From JACDER01 sp036394915 (lineage in GTDB: Bacteria > Actinomycetota > Thermoleophilia > Gaiellales > Gaiellaceae): a stretch of DNA of 44,327 nucleotides. Below the pieces are notes generated by a model. It was not told the DNA's origin. It searched no databases and worked only from the letters and a program-made list of their open reading frames with translations. The DNA lies in the NCBI GenBank assembly GCA_036394915.1, contig DASWEE010000058.1, positions 1-44,327 of the forward strand. Direction: 5' to 3'. Made by a program: the position numbers and the translations under genes. This document shows, one piece after another, positions 39,563 to 44,327 of this stretch (position 1 is its first letter; every line of letters starts with the position of its first letter).

Positions 39563-40806
39563 GCCACCCACTGCCACAACGTCCATTGCACCACGGCGAC
39601 GCCGAGCAGGATCGAGCTAACCGCGACGATCGCGGTGTGCGACCGCTGTCGACGCCCGAGCGTGGCGAGCGCGAGGAAGAGCGGGAACACGACCAGGCCG
39701 AACCGCGGGATCGACAGCAGGGGCCAGCGCGAGCTCGGGACGCTCAGCGGGATCGCGAGGCTGAGCGCGGCGAAGAGGCCGTAGGGCGCTCCAAACCGTC
39801 TCCACGCGATCGCCGTGAGCACGACGAACAGGACGAGGAAGGCGAGCATCGACAGGTTGAGAACGGCGACGCGCATCGGGTCCGAGTCCTGCACGGCCGT
39901 CCAGTATCGATGCGTGTGCGAGCCGGACACAAGCTGCTCGATCCCGGCGAAGCCGGCGCGCAGGCCGTTCGAGATGCCCCCGAGCGGGCCGGCGGGCGAG
40001 AGGTGGCGGTGCCAGAGCTCCTGGCCCTGGGCGAAGCGCCACGGATGCCCGGTCTGCTGCCAGAGCAGCAGCGGGTAGGCGGCGAAGACCGCGGGCGCCA
40101 CGGCGAGCGACGCCAGCGCGCGGAGGCGGTCTCTGTGCCGCCACGCGATCAGCGCGAGCGCCGGGAGCAAAGCGATTCCGACCGGCCGCGTGAGCATGGC
40201 GAGCCCGACCACGAGCCCGGCCCACAGGAACCGGCGCCGCTCGGCGAGCACGAAGGCGGCAACCGACAGCAGCAGGTAGAGCGACTCGCTGTAGACGGCC
40301 TGCAGGTAGAGCGCGGTCGGGAACAGCGCGAGGTAGAGGACAGCCCGTCGCGCACCGTCGGCCCCGAGGCGCTCCTCGGCGAGCCGGTAGAAGAGGACGA
40401 GCGCGGCCAGGCACGCGGCCAGCGAGACGCCGATCCCGGCCAGGACGTAGTGGCCTCCGAGCACGCGTCCAAGGAGTCCCACGAGCCCTGGGTAGAGCGG
40501 GTAGAAGGCCGCGTCGGCCTTCGCGGCCACGTGGTACCCGTGCTCGGCGATCCGGAGGAAGTAGACGCTGTCCCAGCGCGCCCAGACATCGGTCACGAAG
40601 CCGAGGTCGTGCGTGAGCCTGGGCCGGTCCCAGATGAAGGCGCGCGGGTTGCGGCTCCCCTCGAGGACGAGGAACGAGAAGGCGGCCGCGGCCCAGATCG
40701 CGAGCCGGCTCCAGAGAAAGATCTCCGGCGCCGGATTCGCGGTCCCGGTCAGCTGGAGCTCGCGCTGGGCGCTGCGGCGCTCACGAACGCGTTGAACAGC
40801 GCCCAC
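39559..40806 (-). CDS. PIG-V-like mannosyltransferase, GT-C fold membrane protein
   Basis: The 415-residue polytopic protein has about ten transmembrane helices. It resembles Mannosyl_trans2 (PIG-V) proteins: a first-loop acidic and aromatic patch WARWDSVYFLRIAEHGY, FYPLYPGLV, and LFPTALYLQAVYSESLYLLL. These transfer mannose from a polyprenyl-phosphate donor to lipids or proteins. GTG 40806 is preceded by TAGGAT exactly 6 bp away, leaderless-like. Its stop overlaps the binding-protein start (ATGA), so lipoprotein and glycosyltransferase are made together. Confidence 0.85.
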   Translation of the reverse strand: MGAVQRVRERRSAQRELQLTGTANPAPEIFLWSRLAIWAAAAFSFLVLEGSRNPRAFIWDRPRLTHDLGFVTDVWARWDSVYFLRIAEHGYHVAAKADAAFYPLYPGLVGLLGRVLGGHYVLAGIGVSLAACLAALVLFYRLAEERLGADGARRAVLYLALFPTALYLQAVYSESLYLLLSVAAFVLAERRRFLWAGLVVGLAMLTRPVGIALLPALALIAWRHRDRLRALASLAVAPAVFAAYPLLLWQQTGHPWRFAQGQELWHRHLSPAGPLGGISNGLRAGFAGIEQLVSGSHTHRYWTAVQDSDPMRVAVLNLSMLAFLVLFVVLTAIAWRRFGAPYGLFAALSLAIPLSVPSSRWPLLSIPRFGLVVFPLFLALATLGRRQRSHTAIVAVSSILLGVAVVQWTLWQWVA

Positions 40807-40812
40807 GGCGGC

Positions 40813-40842
40813 ATCCTAAACGCCTGTCTGGCGCGGTAGTGT
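40813..40842. promoter_or_regulatory. divergent -10 boxes for the mannosyltransferase and DUF2203 genes
   Basis: TAGGAT on the minus strand (40818-40813) is 6 bp before the GTG at 40806. TAGTGT on the plus strand (40837-40842) is 6 bp before ATC 40849, the proposed DUF2203 start. Both have the geometry of leaderless promoters, and the two lie back to back. Confidence 0.4.
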
Positions 40843-40848
40843 CCCGCC

Positions 40849-41250
40849 ATCGCCGAGAAGCGCTATTTCACCCGTGAAGAGGCGAACGCGGTACTGCCCG
40901 CGGTGCAGGCGCTCGCGGAGCGGATGGTCGCCCACCGGGCGGCGCTCGCCGAGGCGCAGAAGCACTACGCCGGATTTCTCGGCCACATCGCCGGGAACGG
41001 CGGGGGCCTGCAGCCGCTCGAGTTCGCCGAAGTGCAGGAGCGAATGGAGCGGGAGGCGGCCGGGGTGGCGCGCTGCGTCGAGGGCATCCACGAGCTCGGC
41101 GGCATGGTCAAGGACCTCGACGAGGGGCTGGTCGACTTCCTTGCCACGCGCGGTGACGAGGACGTCCTGCTGTGCTGGCGCCTGGGCGAGGACGAGATCA
41201 CGCACTGGCACGGCGTCGAGGAGGGCTTCGCCGGCCGGAAGCCTCTGTAG
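40849..41250 (+). CDS. DUF2203 family protein (non-canonical start)
   Basis: The 133-residue protein matches DUF2203: RYFTREEANAVLPAVQALAERMV at the start and DLDEGLVDFLATRGDEDVLLCWRLGEDEITHWH at the end. The first GTG (40903) would cut the family N-terminus in half. A TAG stop is 12 bases upstream of ATC 40849, and the only candidate just before AEKRYFT is that ATC. The TANNNT box 6 bp upstream suggests a leaderless message. A sequence error changing ATG is the alternative. Function of DUF2203 is not known. Confidence 0.75.
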   Translation: MAEKRYFTREEANAVLPAVQALAERMVAHRAALAEAQKHYAGFLGHIAGNGGGLQPLEFAEVQERMEREAAGVARCVEGIHELGGMVKDLDEGLVDFLATRGDEDVLLCWRLGEDEITHWHGVEEGFAGRKPL

Positions 41251-41418
41251 GCCGCCGCGATGTGCCCCCGGGGGTCCCCCCGAGTTTCCCCCGATGTGGT
41301 CAGCCTAGCCCCGGGACCGATACGCGTGGGAAACGGGAATGTGCCGACTGTGCAACAACCAGGCCGGGAGCGGGCTCCGCTGCTAAGGAGCCCTCGCACC
41401 GCCGTCGAATAGGGCGCC
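41251..41418. other. DUF2203-mscS gap with a hairpin
   Basis: The gap contains a CCCCCGGGGG palindrome at about 41264-41273 and a perfect GGGCTCC/GGAGCCC stem (41372-41393, 8-base loop) 26 bp before the mscS ATG. I looked for riboswitch signatures (cobalamin, ydaO, SAM, glycine, crcB) and saw no convincing match. The second hairpin may be an mscS leader element. Confidence 0.35.
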
Positions 41419-42144
41419 ATGCCGTTCTGGGAGCGGATTGCGATTGTCGGCGGCGTCCTCGTCCTGTCGGCGGCCGTCGCCAAGCTGATCGACCTCGCAA
41501 TCGCGAAGCGCGATCTCCACCCGGGAACGGCCACGCGTTACCGCGTTCTGCGCCGCAGCATCTCCATCAGCGTGATCGTGATCGGCGTGCTGTCGGCGCT
41601 GCTCGTGATCCCGCAGGTGCGCGCGGTCGCGGGCGGGCTGCTCGCATCGTCCGCGGTGCTCGGCCTCGTGATCGGCTTCGCGGCCCGCTCGACGCTCGCC
41701 AACTTCGTCGCCGGGATCCTGATCGCCTTCACGCAGCCGGTACGGCTCGGCGACAGGATCACCTTCGGAGGCGAGGAGGGCGTCGTCGAGGAGATCGACC
41801 TCACCTACACCTTCGTCCGCACGGACGACAACTCCCGGCTCGTGATCCCAAACGAGAAGCTGGCCTCGGATACCATTCGCAATGCGACGATCGTCGCTCG
41901 GGAGCAGCTCGCCCAAGTCACCGTGCAGGTCCCTCTCACCCAAGATCTCGGCTCGGTCGTCGGGCTTCTGCGCGATGAGGTCGCGGGCGAGCGCGAGTCC
42001 GACGTCGAGGTGACCGATCTGGCCGACAAGGCGACGGTCGTGTTGCGAGCCTGGGCGGCCGACGACCGCGACGCCCACCGGCTCGAGAGCGATCTTCGAA
42101 TTCGCGCTCATCGCGTCCTACGCGAGGCGGGAGTGTTCTCGTGA
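41419..42144 (+). CDS. mscS: small-conductance mechanosensitive channel (MscS family)
   Basis: The 241-residue channel opens under membrane tension to release solutes. Three N-terminal helices (about 5-27, 45-65, 70-110) end in the pore helix LGLVIGFAARSTLANFVAGI, then the conserved beta-domain VRLGDRITFGGEEGVVEEIDLTYTFV and IPNEKLASDTIRN. The C-terminal alpha-beta domain is short. ATG 41419; the stop overlaps the penicillin-binding protein start as GTGA. Confidence 0.92.
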   Translation: MPFWERIAIVGGVLVLSAAVAKLIDLAIAKRDLHPGTATRYRVLRRSISISVIVIGVLSALLVIPQVRAVAGGLLASSAVLGLVIGFAARSTLANFVAGILIAFTQPVRLGDRITFGGEEGVVEEIDLTYTFVRTDDNSRLVIPNEKLASDTIRNATIVAREQLAQVTVQVPLTQDLGSVVGLLRDEVAGERESDVEVTDLADKATVVLRAWAADDRDAHRLESDLRIRAHRVLREAGVFS

Positions 42145-44327
42145 CCCCTCCGCCGCCTTCGAGGGGAGGAGGCGGCCGGCGCCGGCGGCCGGAGAGCCGC
42201 CCGCCGCCCAGGCGGCGGACCGGGCAGCGCCGCCGCGCCTCCCGGCGCAAGAACCGCGTCATCCCGCTGATCGTCGTGATTCCCGTTGCGCTCGGCGTGC
42301 TCGTGGCCGCGATCGGGTTCGGCGGGGCGGCCGTCTTCGAGTCGACGTGCAGCCTCAAGTCGCTCCGCCCCGTCCGGCTCGGACAGAACACGTTCGTCTA
42401 TGCCGCCGACGGCACGCGGCTCGGGGCGATTCCGGCCGAGAAGAATCGCCAACCCGTCGCCCTCGCCGAAGTGAGCCCGTGGATGCGGAAGGCAACCGTC
42501 GCGATCGAGGATCGCCGCTTCTGGCACCACGGCGGCGTGGACTACGAAGCGATCCTGCGCGCGGCCTGGCGAGACGTCAAAGCCGGGCGGATCGTCGAGG
42601 GCGGCTCGACCATCACCCAGCAGCTCGTCCGCAACCTCTATATCGGTCACAAGCGCACCTTCGGCCGCAAGCTGAAGGAGGTCTGTCTGGCGATGAAGCT
42701 AGGCGACGCCTGGTCGAAGCAGAAGATCCTCACGACCTACATGAACCAGGTCTACTTCGGCAACCACGCCTACGGGGTCGAAGCGGCGGCCGAGACCTAC
42801 TACTCGAAACGGGCGAGGGAGCTGACGCTGCCGCAGGCAGCGCTGCTGGCGGGACTCCCGCAGGCGCCTTCCGCCTACGACCCGTTGCACCGGCCGAAGG
42901 TTGCGCTCGCGCGGCGAGACGAGGTCTTACGCGCGATGCTCAGCAACCACGACATCACGGACGCGCAGTACCAGTGGGCGGTCTCGCAGCACCTGAGGCT
43001 GAAGCCGGGGCGCTTGTACACGCGTATCCGCGAGCCCTACTTCTTCAGCTACGTGAAGGACCAGCTCGTCCGCCACTACGGGCCGAGTGCGGTGCGCTCG
43101 GGCGGGCTCAAGGTCTACACGACGATCGTCCCCCGCTACCAGCACGACGCCGTGCAGGCGATCCGCAACACGCTCTACTACAGGACCGATCCCGCCTCCG
43201 CGCTCGTCTCGATCGACCCGGCGACCGGCGCGATCAAGGCGATGACGGGCGTCATCCCCGGCCGCGCGCGCAACCAGTTCAACCTCGCCGCGCAGGCCCG
43301 GCGGCAGGCGGGCTCGACCTTCAAGGCCTTCGTGCTGACGACGGCCGTCTCGCAGGGGATCAACCCGGCCGACGCGACCTTTGTCTCGGCGCCGTTCCAC
43401 TACCAACCGAACTCTTATTCGACGCCGTGGGACGTCTCGACCTATAGCGGCAGCTACAGCGGCGACATGACCATCGAGTCGGCGACGCTCGCGTCGGACA
43501 ACACGGTCTACGCGCAGCTCACGCTCCAGGTCGGGCCGGAGAACGTGGCCGCGATGGCCCATCGCCTCGGCGTGCGGACGAAGCTGCCCCCGGTTCCCTC
43601 GCTCGGCCTCGGCTCGATCGCGGTTTCCCCGCTCGAGATGGCGTCCGCGTACGCCACCCTTGCTGCGGGCGGTGTGTACTCGAAGCCGATGGCGATCCGG
43701 AAGGTCGTGCGTCCCAACGGAACCCTCGACGCGAAGTGGGGCAGGCCGGAGCGGACGCGCGTGATCCCGGACGGCGTCGCCTACGAGGTGACAAAGATCC
43801 TCGAGCAGAACATGCTGAGCGGGACCGGCGTCGGCGCCTACTTCGGCCGGACCGCGGCCGGCAAGACCGGAACGACCGAGAACAACGCGGACGCGTGGTT
43901 CTGCGGCTACACGCCGGACCTGGCGACGGTGGTCTGGATCGGATTCCCGGGCGGCGAGATCCCGATGGAGAACGTGCACGGGATCACGGTCTCGGGCCCG
44001 ACCTTCCCGACGGCGATCTGGAAGCTGTTCATGGAGGGTGCGATCGGGAACACGCCGGCGCTCGATTTCCCCAGCCCGCATACGCTGCCCGTGTGGAAGC
44101 CGTTCGAGCGCGGCCCGTTCGCGATCGTGTCCGCGCCGCCCGAGCCCGCCAAGAAGGGCAAGCACAAGCCGAAGCACAAGGTCCCGCCCCCGCCCCCGCC
44201 ACCCCCGCCGAGCGAGGTGGCCCCCCCGCCGCCCCCGCCGCCGGCCGAGCCGCCGCCTCCGCCGCCGCCACCTCCGCCACCTCCGCCCCCTCCGCCCCCT
44301 CCCCCACCTCCGCCGCCCCCGCCGCCA
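42141..44327 (+). CDS. class A penicillin-binding protein (bifunctional peptidoglycan synthase), truncated by window end
   Basis: The gene is open to the window end, at least 729 codons. After a basic, arginine-rich cytoplasmic tail and one transmembrane helix (about 45-66), the GT51 domain shows AIEDRRFWHHGGVD (Glu near 123), EGGSTITQQLVRN and KLKEVCLAMKLG. The transpeptidase has STFK (Ser392, Lys395), SDN and KTGTTENNADAWFCGY. After about residue 670 a Lys-rich segment (KGKHKPKHKV) leads into a polyproline tract broken by only a few other residues, from about 44185 to the last base. This resembles actinobacterial class A PBPs with disordered proline tails. The end is outside the window. Confidence 0.95.
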   Translation, partial: MTPPPPSRGGGGRRRRPESRPPPRRRTGQRRRASRRKNRVIPLIVVIPVALGVLVAAIGFGGAAVFESTCSLKSLRPVRLGQNTFVYAADGTRLGAIPAEKNRQPVALAEVSPWMRKATVAIEDRRFWHHGGVDYEAILRAAWRDVKAGRIVEGGSTITQQLVRNLYIGHKRTFGRKLKEVCLAMKLGDAWSKQKILTTYMNQVYFGNHAYGVEAAAETYYSKRARELTLPQAALLAGLPQAPSAYDPLHRPKVALARRDEVLRAMLSNHDITDAQYQWAVSQHLRLKPGRLYTRIREPYFFSYVKDQLVRHYGPSAVRSGGLKVYTTIVPRYQHDAVQAIRNTLYYRTDPASALVSIDPATGAIKAMTGVIPGRARNQFNLAAQARRQAGSTFKAFVLTTAVSQGINPADATFVSAPFHYQPNSYSTPWDVSTYSGSYSGDMTIESATLASDNTVYAQLTLQVGPENVAAMAHRLGVRTKLPPVPSLGLGSIAVSPLEMASAYATLAAGGVYSKPMAIRKVVRPNGTLDAKWGRPERTRVIPDGVAYEVTKILEQNMLSGTGVGAYFGRTAAGKTGTTENNADAWFCGYTPDLATVVWIGFPGGEIPMENVHGITVSGPTFPTAIWKLFMEGAIGNTPALDFPSPHTLPVWKPFERGPFAIVSAPPEPAKKGKHKPKHKVPPPPPPPPPSEVAPPPPPPPAEPPPPPPPPPPPPPPPPPPPPPPPPPP

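Noticed and set aside
41251..41418. Riboswitch upstream of mscS
   Set aside because: GGGAA and ACTGTG pieces recall a cobalamin element, but spacing and the remaining conserved blocks do not match, nor do ydaO, SAM or glycine classes.

Overview
The window is high-GC bacterial DNA carrying the chromosomal replication-origin neighbourhood. The order gyrA-gyrB-DUF721-recF-dnaN-dnaA-oriC-rpmH-rnpA-yidD-yidC-jag-rsmG-parA-parB-tRNA-Ile is classic around bacterial oriC. The GC bias, frequent GTG starts, four-base stop/start overlaps, Ku plus LigD and TANNNT promoters that appear leaderless suggest a deep-branching actinobacterium, most likely Thermoleophilia (Gaiellales or Solirubrobacterales). That placement is inference from style and gene content, not from a marker comparison.

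Left part (1-7330): the 3' end of a type II NADH dehydrogenase gene is overlapped by a GNAT acetyltransferase and a small lipoprotein. Converging on these is a non-homologous end-joining pair, ku-ligD, divergent from an FMN-dependent alpha-hydroxy-acid dehydrogenase. A membrane-anchored YVTN beta-propeller gene follows on the minus strand.

Fatty-acid block (6130-16797, all minus strand, almost every junction overlapping or under 20 bp): fabZ-fabH-fabD-fabG-fabF, then HAD hydrolase, two tandem double-GNAT paralogues and a zinc-ribbon arginase-like protein, then accD-accA and the beta-propeller gene. It looks like one operon for malonyl-CoA formation and type II fatty-acid elongation with an uncharacterised four-gene module inside. 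No acpP is present.

Next (16875-20775): an NfeD-type protease with its slipin partner, a GalT-like nucleotidyltransferase, and a convergent APH-fold kinase that overlaps the latter by 50 bp.

Origin block (20759-35605): gyrase, recF, dnaN and dnaA run left. rpmH through parB runs right, covering ribosomal protein L34, RNase P protein, membrane insertion, RNA methylation and chromosome partition. oriC lies between dnaA and rpmH and has a perfect DnaA box, a palindromic pair and a further variant, with more box-like sites between dnaN and dnaA. Two unexplained structured intergenic elements interrupt normally compact gene pairs, one in gyrB/gyrA and one in rpmH/rnpA.

Right part (35012-44327): a NUDIX hydrolase whose tail is antisense to tRNA-Ile, a DUF151 nuclease-like protein, a multidomain L,D-transpeptidase with a small anchored partner, a CPBP protease, a cobalamin/siderophore-type binding lipoprotein coupled to a PIG-V-like mannosyltransferase, DUF2203, an MscS channel, and a class A penicillin-binding protein with a polyproline tail running off the window. 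The theme is the cell envelope.

A recurring oddity is that several genes have no ATG, GTG or TTG where family homology begins. Two of them start cleanly at CTG in a CTGA overlap with the upstream stop codon.
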